Below, piece after piece: positions 35,501-44,127 of a stretch of 64,000 nt of DNA; position 1 is the first letter of the stretch, and each line of letters opens with the position of its first letter. The position numbers and the translations under genes were made by a program. The notes below the pieces were generated by a model that saw nothing but the letters and a program-made list of their open reading frames with translations, had not been told where the DNA came from and searched no databases. Origin of the DNA: Algoriphagus lutimaris (GTDB lineage: Bacteria; Bacteroidota; Bacteroidia; Cytophagales; Cyclobacteriaceae); NCBI RefSeq assembly GCF_017051705.1, contig NZ_JAFIDJ010000002.1:1-64000 (forward strand). The letters run 5' to 3'.

Positions 35501-36812
35501 TGCCAAAGGTCATGACGCAAAAAAACTAGCCAAAATATGGACTGACTGGGAGGCATTTGCATCTTACGCCTTTAACAAATCTCACTCTACCTGTTATGCA
35601 TGGATTGCTTATCAGACCGCTTATTTAAAAGCTCATTATCCTGCGGAATACTTGGCTTCTGTATTGAGTAATAACATGAATGATATTACTCAGGTTACCT
35701 TCTTTATGGAAGAATGTAAACGAGCAAACATTCCTGTACTTGGTCCTGATGTCAATGAATCGAAAAATGGGTTTACCGTAAATGCAGCAGGAGAAATCCG
35801 ATTTGGAATGGCAGCCATTAAAGGAGCTGGCTCCGCTGCAGTAGATGAAATTATCAAAGAAAGAGAGGCTAATGGACCCTTTAAAAACATCTTTGATTTT
35901 GCGAAGCGGGTCAATTCCAAAGCCCTCAACAAGAAGACCATGGAAGCATTAGCTATGGCTGGTGGCTTTGATTGCTTTAAGGAGCATCACAGAAGACAAT
36001 ACCTAGAAGCAGCAGATGGTGATTTAACCCTGATTGAAAAGGCTACAAAATATGCTCAGAAGGTACAGCAAGAGGAAGATAGTGCTCAAGTAAGTTTATT
36101 TGGTGGAAGTGGTGGTAGCATGGATATTCCTTTACCTTCCGTGGCTCCTATGGAGCCTTTTTCCCAGCTACAACAATTAAACATAGAGAAAGAGGTGGTT
36201 GGTCTTTATATCTCAGGGCATCCCCTAGATCAATACCGATTAGAAATTGAATCCTTTACCAATGCCAACCTTCCAGAATTAAATGATCTGGAAAGTCTCA
36301 AAAACAAAAAAGAATTAAAGATTGCTGGATCAGTCAGCAGTTTCGCACATAGAACCACTAAAAATGGAAAGCCTTTTGGAACTTTAACGTTAGAAGATTA
36401 CCATGGAGGGTTCACCTTCTTCTTGTTTGGAGAGGATTATGTGAAGTTTAAAGAGTACTTTATGACGGGATGGTTTCTATTCCTAACCGGGCAAGTCGTC
36501 GGTAAAAAGTGGGCAGAGAATGAGCTGGAGTTTAAAATCACCAATATCATGTTGCTGAGTGAAGTTCGAGGAAAAATGGTCAAAGGATTACGGGTGAATA
36601 TTGACTTGGATGATTTGACTTATGATTTAATGGAAAAACTGGAGTCCATTACCGAGAAATACAAAGGTGATGCGAAACTGTATTTTGATGTGGTGGATAG
36701 AAAAGAGAATATCTCATTGGAGCTTTTCTCTAAAAAATTCTCTATTGACCCTAGCGCAGAGATGATTAATGAATTGAAAGAAATTCCAGAAGTCGTCTAT
36801 AAAGTGATCTAG
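32526..36812 (+). CDS. dnaE: DNA polymerase III alpha subunit with fused N-terminal 3'-5' exonuclease
   Basis: 1428 aa, well beyond the roughly 1160 of E. coli DnaE. Residues 1 to about 190 form a DnaQ-like DEDDh exonuclease: DTETTGL at 6-12, GHNVEFD near 99, and AHDAAYDVDAT near 167. A PHP domain follows from about residue 244 (HLHVHSQYS, LTDHGNM). The palm carries GPGRGSAAGSA near 613 and the catalytic PDIDIDF near 654. Finger and clamp-binding regions and a C-terminal OB domain (ELKIAGSVSSF) complete it. It is the replicative polymerase, here with proofreading in the same chain. Confidence 0.95.
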   Translation: MYLIFDTETTGLPRDYNAPMSDVDNWPRLVQLAWQLHDATGKLISNHNYIIKPEGFTIPYNAEKVHGISTKRALAEGHDLKQILGIFEGDVGQAQYLVGHNVEFDINVVGSEFLRVEAPMPLTNTQLDTKDISTDFCAIPGGRGGKYKWPTLTELHQKLFGEGFGDAHDAAYDVDATARCFFGLIKQGVQPPEAGLTLEQVIYEAPKLAEANFAQAKDDQKASAKDILKQAGKADISDLTDVPFTHLHVHSQYSVLQATSEIPALISRAKELGMNAIALTDHGNMMGAFHFVKEAMAKEIKPILGCEFNLCRDRKNKSNKDDGFQTVLIAKNKAGYHNLAKLASYANIEGFYYVPRIDREVLVEYKENLIATTGGLWGEIPFLILNVGETQAEEAFLWWKEQFGENFYVELNRHGVPEEEKVNEVLLEFAKRHDVKYFAANNTYYNEKVDAKAHDVLLCVKDGELVEKPKKYIGKRGREFRYGFPNDEFYIKSPDEMKKLFADLPEAIECTQEIVNKIEAYKLAREVLLPKFDIPEQFKHPEDEVDGGKRGENAFLRHLTYEGARKRYKEITPEIEERLDFELATIEKTGYPGYFLIVQDFTGEARKMGVSVGPGRGSAAGSAVAYCIGITNVDPIEYDLLFERFLNPDRVSLPDIDIDFDDEGRQRVIDYVIKKYGSNQVAQIITYGTMAAKSAIRDTARVLNLPLAEAGKLANLVPDIKLKALFAMAGNRAALSDKLKGQGELIAKADELIRISKGQDDLSKTINQATMLEGSVRNLGIHACGVIITPDDITNFVPVALAKDSDMVCTQFDNSVVESAGLLKMDFLGLKTLTLIKTAIRIVKERHGIELDADNFPIDDEKTYELFQRGETVGIFQYESAGMQKYMRELKPTVFADLIAMNALYRPGPLAYIPSFIKRKHGTEAIEYDLEDMKEYLEETYGITVYQEQVMLLSQKLAGFTKGEADVLRKAMGKKQKDVLDKMKPKFIEQASAKGHDAKKLAKIWTDWEAFASYAFNKSHSTCYAWIAYQTAYLKAHYPAEYLASVLSNNMNDITQVTFFMEECKRANIPVLGPDVNESKNGFTVNAAGEIRFGMAAIKGAGSAAVDEIIKEREANGPFKNIFDFAKRVNSKALNKKTMEALAMAGGFDCFKEHHRRQYLEAADGDLTLIEKATKYAQKVQQEEDSAQVSLFGGSGGSMDIPLPSVAPMEPFSQLQQLNIEKEVVGLYISGHPLDQYRLEIESFTNANLPELNDLESLKNKKELKIAGSVSSFAHRTTKNGKPFGTLTLEDYHGGFTFFLFGEDYVKFKEYFMTGWFLFLTGQVVGKKWAENELEFKITNIMLLSEVRGKMVKGLRVNIDLDDLTYDLMEKLESITEKYKGDAKLYFDVVDRKENISLELFSKKFSIDPSAEMINELKEIPEVVYKVI

Positions 36813-36903
36813 AGTTCCGACTGTCAATTAATTTTATCAATGGGCAATAGATAAAAAAATGAAATCCATCGGAACTTATTATCCTTCAATCGGCTTTTGC
36901 TCA

Positions 36904-36911
36904 TATATTTG
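36904..36911 (+). promoter_or_regulatory. Promoter -7 box for trxA
   Basis: TATATTTG matches TAnnTTTG exactly, 32 bases before the trxA ATG. No TTG at the usual -33 distance. Confidence 0.4.
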
Positions 36912-36943
36912 GAAAAATTAAGCAAAATTAAACTTAACATACA

Positions 36944-37264
36944 ATGGGAAAAGCAATTGAAATCACGGATGCTAATTTCGAAGAAGTAATCAAATCAGAA
37001 CAACCAATTTTGGTAGACTTCTGGGCAGAATGGTGTGGACCTTGTAAAATGATTGGTCCTGTGGTAGAAGAATTAGCAGGTGATTATGAAGGAAAAGCTG
37101 TGATCGGCAAAGTAGATGTTGACTCAAACCCTTCTGTAGCACAAGCATTTGGAATCAGATCTATACCTACACTATTATTCTTTAAAGGTGGAGAAATTGT
37201 GGACAAGCAAGTTGGAGCTGTTCCAAAGTCTGTTTTGGCTCAAAAATTAGATGCTCAGCTTTAA
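36944..37264 (+). CDS. trxA: Thioredoxin
   Basis: 106 aa, single thioredoxin fold with no signal peptide, so cytosolic. The redox motif WCGPC has Cys31 and Cys34; DFWAEWCGPCKMIGP and the cis-Pro block SIPTLLFFKGGE are canonical. It reduces disulfides in ribonucleotide reductase and other partners. Monocistronic: a promoter box lies upstream and a strong terminator directly downstream. Confidence 0.95.
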   Translation: MGKAIEITDANFEEVIKSEQPILVDFWAEWCGPCKMIGPVVEELAGDYEGKAVIGKVDVDSNPSVAQAFGIRSIPTLLFFKGGEIVDKQVGAVPKSVLAQKLDAQL

Positions 37265-37284
37265 TAAAGCGAAACAATAGAAGT

Positions 37285-37317
37285 AAAGCCGTAAGGAAAT
37301 CCTTACGGCTTTTTTTT
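37285..37317 (+). terminator. Intrinsic terminator of trxA
   Basis: A 12-bp stem (AAAGCCGTAAGG at 37285-37296 with 37301-37312) has a 4-nt loop and runs into a T tract on the plus strand. It lies 20 bases after the trxA stop. Confidence 0.9.
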
Positions 37318-37331
37318 ATCTTAATGGTTCC

Positions 37332-38387
37332 ATGAATGAACAATTAATTTCTTTAGACGAATTCTGGGAGCTGAGAGGACAAATCCCCATCGTGGATGCA
37401 CGAAGCGAAAATGAATTTCAGCAAAGCCATATTCCAGGTTCTGTCAACTTACCTATTCTTACCAATGAGGAGAGAATCAAAGTGGGTACATTATATAAAA
37501 AAGAAGGGTCCATAAAGGCTACCATTGAAGGATTTAAATTGGTTGGTCCAAGATTCTACAAGATTCAAAATACTGCCGTTGAAAATTTCCATGAAAAAAA
37601 AGTGCTGATTTACTGCTGGAGAGGTGGGATGAGAAGTCAGATCCTATCTTGGCTACTCAGCATGATTGGCTTTCAAGTTTACCGATTAGTCGGAGGCTAC
37701 AAAGCCTATAGAAACTTCACATTTCAACTGGTAAGACGGAACTGGAATCTCCTTGTTTTAGGGGGAAAAACAGGAGTGGGGAAAACCCGTCTTTTAAATG
37801 CCTTGACTTATTATGGTGAACAAATTTTGGATTTGGAAGCCATCGCAAACCACCGAGGTTCTGCATTTGGAGGCATCGGACAAAAGCCCCAACCCAGCGT
37901 AGAACAATTTGAAAACTTGATGGCAGAAGAATTACGACACAAAGACCCAAAACAAATCATTTGGTTAGAGAATGAGAGCCAACGCATTGGAAAAATCATC
38001 ATCAATGATAAATTTTTTGAATGCATGGAAAGTGCTCCTTTGATTAATATTAAAAAATCCGAAGAAGAACGAATAGCCTTAATAAAAGAAGTGTATTCTA
38101 CTCTTCCAAAAGAAGAGTTAATCGCAGCAGTAACTAGGTTGAAAAAGAAATTAGGAGGTTTGAGAACTACTCAGGCTATTGAAGACATTATCAATGATCA
38201 ACATGAATCCTGGATTTCAAATTTGCTGATCTATTATGACAAATCTTATCAATTTGATTTTGATAAACGCAATCCAAAATCGATTCAAACTTTGGATTTG
38301 GAAGGATTGGATATTGAAAAATCCTGCCAACTATTAATAAACTCAAAAAACCTACTGAATGGAAAACAAATCAATCCGGCTTACTGA
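37332..38387 (+). CDS. mnmH: tRNA 2-selenouridine synthase
   Basis: 351 aa. An N-terminal rhodanese domain carries the catalytic Cys95 in VLIYCWRGGMRSQ, and a C-terminal P-loop domain carries GGKTGVGKT at 144-152. MnmH (SelU, YbbB) replaces sulfur by selenium at the wobble 2-thiouridine of tRNAs for Lys, Glu and Gln, using selenophosphate. The selenophosphate synthetase gene selD overlaps its 3' end by 29 bases, a direct functional pairing. No selA or selB is in the window. Confidence 0.93.
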   Translation: MNEQLISLDEFWELRGQIPIVDARSENEFQQSHIPGSVNLPILTNEERIKVGTLYKKEGSIKATIEGFKLVGPRFYKIQNTAVENFHEKKVLIYCWRGGMRSQILSWLLSMIGFQVYRLVGGYKAYRNFTFQLVRRNWNLLVLGGKTGVGKTRLLNALTYYGEQILDLEAIANHRGSAFGGIGQKPQPSVEQFENLMAEELRHKDPKQIIWLENESQRIGKIIINDKFFECMESAPLINIKKSEEERIALIKEVYSTLPKEELIAAVTRLKKKLGGLRTTQAIEDIINDQHESWISNLLIYYDKSYQFDFDKRNPKSIQTLDLEGLDIEKSCQLLINSKNLLNGKQINPAY

Positions 38388-39405
38388 ATGGAGTGAGGGT
38401 TCAGGTTGCGGATGCAAAATTGCACCTGCCATTTTGGATCAAATTCTTTCTTCAAGCCAATCATTTTCTCAAAGCGACCCAAAACTTTTGGTAGGCAATT
38501 CGGGTAAGGACGATGCTGCAGTATACCAGGTATCAGATGATTTGGCATTGATCAATACCGTAGATTTTTTCACTCCAATAGTGGATGACCCTTTTGACTT
38601 TGGAAGAATCGCCGCAGCCAATGCGATTTCTGATGTATATGCCATGGGAGGCAAACCTATTTTTGCCAATGCTATATTAAGCTGGCCAGTAGAAAAATTA
38701 GCTCCAGAGCTCGCAGCAAAAGTAATGGAAGGAGCCAAAAGCATATGTAAAACTGCCGGAATAGAATTAGCAGGTGGTCATTCCATCGCAGCAAAAGACC
38801 CCATTTTTGGACTTTCTGTCAATGGAACAATTAACCCTAGAAAAATTAAAACAAATCAAGGAGCTCAATCAGGAGATCTACTTTACTTGACCAAGCCTTT
38901 GGGAATAGGAGTTTTGGCTACTGCTCTCAAACGTGAAAAAATACAGGAAGAAGATTACCAACTTCTATTAGATACGGCTTGTCGATTGAATTCAATAGGT
39001 GAAATCATAGGGAACCATGAAGAGGTTCATGCAATGACTGATGTCACAGGATTTGGTCTACTTGGCCATTTAATAGAAATGTGTGAGGCAGCTGATCTTA
39101 CAGCAGAGATTGAGCTTCACAAGCTTCCTATGATCAAAGGAGTCCAAGAATATATCAAACAATTCATTTTCCCTGATAACACCTATAGAAACTGGAAAGC
39201 CTACAGTTCTAAAACGAAAGGAGTGGTAGGAATGGATCTTGTTCAATTATGTGATCCTCAAACAAGTGGAGGCCTTCTATTGGCTGTAGACCCAGAAAAC
39301 CAAACGTGGTTTGAGGAAGCTATGAAGCAGCAAAGCCAAGCTATATGGGAAATAGGGAAGTTTAATAATAGATCAGAAGCAACTGTAGAAGTGAAAAAAA
39401 TTTAG
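38359..39405 (+). CDS. selD: Selenide, water dikinase (selenophosphate synthetase)
   Basis: 348 aa. It makes selenophosphate from selenide and ATP. The N-terminal glycine-rich active loop GSGCGCK places Cys17 and Lys20 at the same positions as in the E. coli enzyme; it is the Cys form rather than the Sec form. The AIRS fold shows GKDDAAVYQ, NTVDFFTPIVDDPFDFGRIAAANAISDVYAMGG split over two strands, and TDVTGFGLLGHL. It overlaps mnmH by 29 bases in another frame, indicating a selenouridine unit. Confidence 0.95.
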   Translation: MENKSIRLTEWSEGSGCGCKIAPAILDQILSSSQSFSQSDPKLLVGNSGKDDAAVYQVSDDLALINTVDFFTPIVDDPFDFGRIAAANAISDVYAMGGKPIFANAILSWPVEKLAPELAAKVMEGAKSICKTAGIELAGGHSIAAKDPIFGLSVNGTINPRKIKTNQGAQSGDLLYLTKPLGIGVLATALKREKIQEEDYQLLLDTACRLNSIGEIIGNHEEVHAMTDVTGFGLLGHLIEMCEAADLTAEIELHKLPMIKGVQEYIKQFIFPDNTYRNWKAYSSKTKGVVGMDLVQLCDPQTSGGLLLAVDPENQTWFEEAMKQQSQAIWEIGKFNNRSEATVEVKKI

Positions 39406-39431
39406 GACCAATGACTATTGACCCCAAATTT

Positions 39432-39992
39432 TTAATGGCTTCCTAAAGGGGAAACCCCTCCTGAAACCATGAATTTCATCACATCTGAGTTTTTTACTCC
39501 GGTAAGCGGAGTCACTTTATCTTTTGGCACCAAAAAAACGTTTCCAGACACATTGTAGCTGTGTGGGAAATAAACAGCCACCATATCAACTTCCCCTACC
39601 ATTGACATATCATCTTGGGTAATAAAGCCTAACCGAATTAAGGTATCAGAAATCTGAACTTTTACGGGAGATGAGAACTTCTTTTTCTCCCCAACAAAGG
39701 CCCCCATCAAATCCTTAATACTGGTGTAAATCAGGTTTACCAATGGAATTCTTACCAGTCCTTTTTCTAGCCAATCAAATAAGGGCTTGGCAAAGAATAA
39801 GCTAGCCAAATATCCAACAAAGGTGATTAACGCCAACACCATCAAGATGCCGATCCCCGGAATGGATACAGGAATCAGATTATCTAAAAATAGGATAGTT
39901 TGAATAATAATGTAAAGTGTTACCACAACAGGGGTAACAAATAACAAGCCTCTTAAGAAATACGATAGAATGCGCTTGTAAGTAAATGCCAT
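39432..39992 (-). CDS. DUF502 family membrane protein
   Basis: 186 aa from ATG 39992 (MAFTYKRILSYFLRG). A TTG-started extension to 40025 would lie inside a terminator hairpin and was rejected. Two transmembrane segments (about residues 12-32 and 45-68) precede a soluble domain with IPLVNLIYTSIKDLMGAFVGEKK, the DUF502 signature, and a VAVYFPHSYNVSGNVFLVPKDKV strand set. Function unknown; the family is widespread in membranes of Gram-negative bacteria. It is convergent with selD. Confidence 0.85.
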   Translation of the reverse strand: MAFTYKRILSYFLRGLLFVTPVVVTLYIIIQTILFLDNLIPVSIPGIGILMVLALITFVGYLASLFFAKPLFDWLEKGLVRIPLVNLIYTSIKDLMGAFVGEKKKFSSPVKVQISDTLIRLGFITQDDMSMVGEVDMVAVYFPHSYNVSGNVFLVPKDKVTPLTGVKNSDVMKFMVSGGVSPLGSH

Positions 39993-40006
39993 ACTTTTAA
40001 AATTAA

Positions 40007-40039
40007 AATCCTGATTATTACTCAATAATAATCAGGATT
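40007..40039 (-). terminator. Terminator of the DUF1080 gene at 40073
   Basis: A perfect 14-bp stem (40007-40020 with 40026-40039, starting AATCCTGATTATTA) with a 5-nt loop lies 33 bases after the DUF1080 stop in minus-strand reading. The following sequence (TTAATTTTAAAAG) is T-rich but not a pure tract. It separates this gene from the DUF502 gene. Confidence 0.7.
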
Positions 40040-40072
40040 TCTATAAGGTGCTTAAGATTGAAATTAAAATAA

Positions 40073-40696
40073 TCAATCAGGAAGGATTTTTACTTTCACA
40101 CTTCTGTAATAAATGACGGATCCTGGATCGTGAGCCTGCAAGGCAATAGTACCATGGTCTAATTTTTTGGTACCCAAATCACCTTCTCTATCTTCACTTT
40201 CATCATATTCGTTGATGGTTTCCCCATTGACTTTCACAGTTACCTCATCCCCTTTCACAATGATGTGCTCGGTATACCATTCTCCATCTTCCACATAGGT
40301 TTCTTTTACGTCCTTAAAGGAATATACACTTCCGGTTTTTCTCCAATCACCATGTGTTTGGTTTACCTGAATTTCATGTCCAATATTTGGCCAGCCATTT
40401 TCTTGGTATTGAGTATGAATGAAAATCCCAGAGTTTGCCTTCGGCATTGTTTTCAATTCCACAATCAATTCAAAGTTATTAAAGTCATGGTTCCCTACAT
40501 CTCCCATATAAAACATATGACCCCTTGGTCCTTCGACTTTCAAGATTCCGTCAGAAATAGTAAATGAATCAGGGTTTTCAGAAATTTTCCAACCATCAAA
40601 ATTTTTACCGTTGAATAGCTCCACCCATTCTCCTGTTTGTGCTGATAGGTTTATTGAAGCTAAAAAGAAGAGCGCTATTAAAAATGTGTTTTTCAT
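40073..40696 (-). CDS. DUF1080 (3-keto-disaccharide hydrolase family) secreted protein
   Basis: 207 aa from ATG 40696 (MKNTFLIALFFLAS), which gives a clean signal peptide ending in LSAQ; a longer frame from 40738 was not used. The domain shows VELFNGKNFDGWKI, KANSGIFIHTQYQ, GHEIQVNQTHGDW and IALQAHDPGSVIYYRSVKV, a standard single DUF1080 sandwich like the two at the left edge. It is probably periplasmic and acts on 3-keto sugars or binds glycans. It stands alone between two terminators, downstream of the nqr operon. Confidence 0.87.
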   Translation of the reverse strand: MKNTFLIALFFLASINLSAQTGEWVELFNGKNFDGWKISENPDSFTISDGILKVEGPRGHMFYMGDVGNHDFNNFELIVELKTMPKANSGIFIHTQYQENGWPNIGHEIQVNQTHGDWRKTGSVYSFKDVKETYVEDGEWYTEHIIVKGDEVTVKVNGETINEYDESEDREGDLGTKKLDHGTIALQAHDPGSVIYYRSVKVKILPD

Positions 40697-40758
40697 GATT
40701 ACAATACGTATTAGATTAGAACAGAAATTTAAAGCCAAATAGTGAATATCTCCCTACC

Positions 40759-40798
40759 CGACAAATAAAAATCCCGAAGAATTACTTCTTCGGGATTT
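40759..40798 (-). terminator. Intrinsic terminator of the nqr operon
   Basis: A perfect 13-bp stem (AAATCCCGAAGAA at 40769-40781 with 40786-40798) with a TTAC loop, followed on the minus strand by TTATTTG. It lies 30 bases after the nqrE stop, so the operon ends without nqrF. Confidence 0.87.
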
Positions 40799-40828
40799 AA
40801 GTATTTTAAACGAACGTTTTCGCTGGGA

Positions 40829-41440
40829 TTACAAATCGATTCCCATGAACGACATAAATGCTATACCCATCAATCCGGTTAAAAGCATAGTAATTCCAAG
40901 ACCTTTCAAACCATTTGGAACATTCGAATATTTTAATTTTTCTCTGATGGCTGCAAGTGCTACAATCGCTAAACAGAAACCTGTTCCTGAACCGAATCCA
41001 TAAACCGCAGATTCTGCAAGGGTATAATCTCTCTGAGCCATAAATAGAGACCCTCCTAGAATTGCACAATTTACCGCAATCAAAGGAAGGAAAATACCTA
41101 AAGCACCATAAAGAGCTGGAGCGAATTTTTCCACTACCATCTCAACCAACTGCACCATCGCAGCGATAATCGCGATAAACATGATAAATCTCAAGAAAGA
41201 AAGATCTACGGAAGCAAGGTCCGCCATAGCCCAAGAAAGAGCACCTTCTTTTAATACATATTCATTCAATAACCAGTTTACGGGTACAGTTACAGTTAAA
41301 ACGAAAATAACCGCAGCTCCCAAACCGATTGCTGTACTCACTTTTTTTGATACCGCCAGGAAAGAACACATCCCAAGGAAGTAAGCGAAAACCATATTGT
41401 CGATAAAGATCGACCGAATACCTAAGTTAAATAATTCCAT
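40829..41440 (-). CDS. nqrE: Na+-translocating NADH:quinone reductase subunit E
   Basis: 203 aa integral membrane protein with about six helices, homologous to NqrD and to Rnf[20 protein letters not shown] and the later [11 protein letters not shown] carry the two Cys thought to hold an intramembrane iron centre, together with NqrD. It belongs to the six-subunit sodium pump that couples NADH oxidation to Na+ export. Last gene of nqrABCDE; a terminator follows directly. Confidence 0.95.
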   Translation of the reverse strand: MELFNLGIRSIFIDNMVFAYFLGMCSFLAVSKKVSTAIGLGAAVIFVLTVTVPVNWLLNEYVLKEGALSWAMADLASVDLSFLRFIMFIAIIAAMVQLVEMVVEKFAPALYGALGIFLPLIAVNCAILGGSLFMAQRDYTLAESAVYGFGSGTGFCLAIVALAAIREKLKYSNVPNGLKGLGITMLLTGLMGIAFMSFMGIDL

Positions 41441-41455
41441 TTTCTTTACTGGTTT

Positions 41456-42139
41456 TTAGTGTTCAACATATCCTGTTTTGGTACGTTGTACCCAGATGAT
41501 CAATCCTAAGATAATAAATGCTCCTACTGGAGACACCATCAGACCATTGGTAGCCAATTTGAAGTCAGGCCCAAAAATACCTGAAACAGTATCAAAAACT
41601 GGAATACCGAAGACAGAACCTGAACCCCAAAGCTCTCTAAAGAAAGCCACTGTTAAGATGATCCAAGAATAACCTAATGCAGATCCCAAACCATCCAATA
41701 CAGAATCATATGGTTTATTTCCCAATGCAAAGGCTTCCAATCTACCCATTACAATACAGTTGGTGATGATCAAACCCACGAATACAGAAAGTTCTTTATA
41801 CATATCGTATGCAAAAGCTTTCAATACTTCGTTTACCAAGGTTACCAAAGTCGCTACCACTGCAAGCTGCACAATAATACGTACACGACCAGGAATGGTA
41901 TTTCTCATCAAGGAGATGACAAAATTGGACATAGCGATTACGAAAATCACAGAAATAGCCATTACCAAAGTAGGTTTCATCTGTGTAGTTACCGCCAAGG
42001 CAGAACAAATCCCCAATACCTGTATAGTAATTGGGTTTTCGTCTACCAAAGGATCTGTTACTAATTTTTTGCGACGCTTTGAAAGAAGGGCCTCAGCTGG
42101 CTTTTTCTCTATCGCTTTTTCTAAAGTTTCAGCACTCAT
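41456..42139 (-). CDS. nqrD: Na+-translocating NADH:quinone reductase subunit D
   Basis: 227 aa with about six transmembrane helices after a polar N-terminus of some 30 residues. Conserved Cys residues lie in LGICSALAV and ITNCIVMGRLEAFAL, matching the NqrE partner. Homologous to RnfE. It lies 15 bases before nqrE and 30 after nqrC. Confidence 0.95.
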   Translation of the reverse strand: MSAETLEKAIEKKPAEALLSKRRKKLVTDPLVDENPITIQVLGICSALAVTTQMKPTLVMAISVIFVIAMSNFVISLMRNTIPGRVRIIVQLAVVATLVTLVNEVLKAFAYDMYKELSVFVGLIITNCIVMGRLEAFALGNKPYDSVLDGLGSALGYSWIILTVAFFRELWGSGSVFGIPVFDTVSGIFGPDFKLATNGLMVSPVGAFIILGLIIWVQRTKTGYVEH

Positions 42140-42169
42140 GTTGATTATTTTCAGTGAGTTGTAATTCGG

Positions 42170-42934
42170 TTAAAGAGCGGCTACAGCCTGAGATGATTTC
42201 TTAGACTCGATATAAGCCTTATAATGTCCCAAGTAATTTTTCACCATGTTATTTACACCAGTACCAGTAATTGTAGCACCAGACATTCCATCAATTTTGT
42301 GAGGTTCAGAAGAATAATCTTTGCCTTCTCCTTTTTGCATTTGTACCCCAACCAATTCTCCAGACTCATCATAAATTTCTTTACCAGAGAATCTAGACTG
42401 AACTTCTGGAGTAGTGATTCTAGCACCTAGGCCAGGAGTTTCTCCCGCATGGGACAAGGTAATACCTCCAATGGTATTCATATCTGTATCTAAAGCTAGG
42501 TATCCCCAAATAGCATCCCATAGACCTGCTCCATATAATGGCAGAATATAAGATTTCACTTTGGAATCATCTCCTTCTTCATGATAGATAAACACAGGGT
42601 ATAATCTATCTTCAGCAGGTAGCTTATAATTCTTCGCTACATCCACATTCTCAGCAGAAACAGCAACCCCATTTTTCTCAGTTACTTCTTTTCCATTGAT
42701 ATCTACCACAGTAGCTCCAATATGGCTACTATAATATGAATTCACTTCCTGCGGTGTCATGGAAGCAATCTCTTCACTGCTTACCACCGCACCTAAAATT
42801 TGCTTTTTCTTATCCAATGCAATGGCTTCCTGCTGTCTTGGCCCCAATAATTGTGCGGTTCCAGAAAGAAGTAAACCTAATACTACGGTAAGGATTACAG
42901 AAAAAGTAATGATATATGTATTAGACTGTTGCAC
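42170..42934 (-). CDS. nqrC: Na+-translocating NADH:quinone reductase subunit C
   Basis: 254 aa. One N-terminal transmembrane helix (about 8-28) and a periplasmic FMN-binding domain. The flavinylation motif DGMSGATIT places the FMN acceptor at Thr221. Attachment needs the ApbE flavin transferase, not encoded in the window. Its start overlaps the end of nqrB by 14 bases. Confidence 0.95.
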   Translation of the reverse strand: MQQSNTYIITFSVILTVVLGLLLSGTAQLLGPRQQEAIALDKKKQILGAVVSSEEIASMTPQEVNSYYSSHIGATVVDINGKEVTEKNGVAVSAENVDVAKNYKLPAEDRLYPVFIYHEEGDDSKVKSYILPLYGAGLWDAIWGYLALDTDMNTIGGITLSHAGETPGLGARITTPEVQSRFSGKEIYDESGELVGVQMQKGEGKDYSSEPHKIDGMSGATITGTGVNNMVKNYLGHYKAYIESKKSSQAVAAL

Positions 42935-44123
42935 GTTGTAACCTCCTTGTTTTGTTAGCTTTTACTACATAATAATCGATCAGCGGAGCAAATACGTTCA
43001 TAAACAATACTGCAAGCATGATTCCTTCTGGATAAGCAGGGTTCGTAACACGAATGATTACTGTCAGAACACCGATCAACATTCCGTAAATCCACTTACC
43101 TGTTTCAGTTTGAGCAGCTGATACTGGATCAGTTGCCATAAATACCAAACCAAAAGCCATACCTCCCATTACCCAATGGTATTGAGGCGGTAAAGCCATG
43201 TATTCATTCACAGCCAATAGGTTCAAAATTGCTCCCATGATATAAGCTCCAGCAAATCCAGAAACAATAATTTTCCAGCTTGCTACTCCAGTTCCTATCA
43301 AAATAACCGCTCCAACAAGCGCCATTAAAGTAGAAGTCTCTCCAATTGAGCCTGGAATCCATCCCATGAACATGTTCATGAAACTAAAATCTCCACCAAT
43401 AGAAGCATTATGTGCATTTAAGGCCTCCACAGCTGTCTGTGTACCTTCGACACCTGCATTGTAAGCAACTGAAAGAGCAGTAGCTCCAGAAAAACCGTCC
43501 ACTGCAGTTGCATCACTTAAATAAGTCCAAACTTGATCTCCAGAAATTTGAGCTGGGTAGGCAAAGTATAAGAATGCTCTAGCAGTCATGGCTACGTTCA
43601 AGATATTCATCCCAGTACCACCAAATACTTCTTTTCCAATAACTACTGCAAAGATGGTAGCTAATGCTACTTGCCACAATGGAATAAAAGGAGGCATCAC
43701 TAAAGCGATCAACATCCCTGAAACCAAGTAACCTTCACTAATAGGATGATTTCTGATTACACAGAAAGTAAATTCAGTTAAAAGACCAACCGCATATGAA
43801 ACGATTAGTGTTGGTAGGACAGCCATTGCACCGAAAAGTGCTTTATCCACAAAGGTAGCTTCCTCTCCTACTGCAAGAAAATGCTGATACCCTACATTTA
43901 GAATCCCGAAAAGAAGCGCTGGAATCATGGCGATTACCACCGTGATCATCACTCTTTTCAAATCTACAGCATCTTTAATCTGTGCACCTTTTGCTTTTGT
44001 AGTCAAATCAGGAGCAAAAGCAATTGTGCGGTGACCTTCGTAAAGCGTGTAGAATTTCTCCCATTTACCACCCTTTTCGAAATTCGGCTTAAGCTTATCA
44101 AATAAGTTTTGTAATGCCTTCAT
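42921..44123 (-). CDS. nqrB: Na+-translocating NADH:quinone reductase subunit B
   Basis: 400 aa, about ten transmembrane helices, homologous to RnfD. The covalent FMN site is DGFSGATALS with Thr215. GKEVFGGTGMNILNVAMTARAFLYFAYP and the C-terminal FMATDPVSAAQTETGKW are family signatures. It houses the main sodium path and the riboflavin site. Starts 4 bases after nqrA and overlaps nqrC by 14. Confidence 0.96.
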   Translation of the reverse strand: MKALQNLFDKLKPNFEKGGKWEKFYTLYEGHRTIAFAPDLTTKAKGAQIKDAVDLKRVMITVVIAMIPALLFGILNVGYQHFLAVGEEATFVDKALFGAMAVLPTLIVSYAVGLLTEFTFCVIRNHPISEGYLVSGMLIALVMPPFIPLWQVALATIFAVVIGKEVFGGTGMNILNVAMTARAFLYFAYPAQISGDQVWTYLSDATAVDGFSGATALSVAYNAGVEGTQTAVEALNAHNASIGGDFSFMNMFMGWIPGSIGETSTLMALVGAVILIGTGVASWKIIVSGFAGAYIMGAILNLLAVNEYMALPPQYHWVMGGMAFGLVFMATDPVSAAQTETGKWIYGMLIGVLTVIIRVTNPAYPEGIMLAVLFMNVFAPLIDYYVVKANKTRRLQRATV

Positions 44124-44127
44124 ATTT

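Noticed and set aside
39993-40025. N-terminal extension of the DUF502 protein from a TTG
   Set aside because: The extension is translated from a perfect terminator hairpin; the ATG at 39992 gives the normal membrane-protein start.
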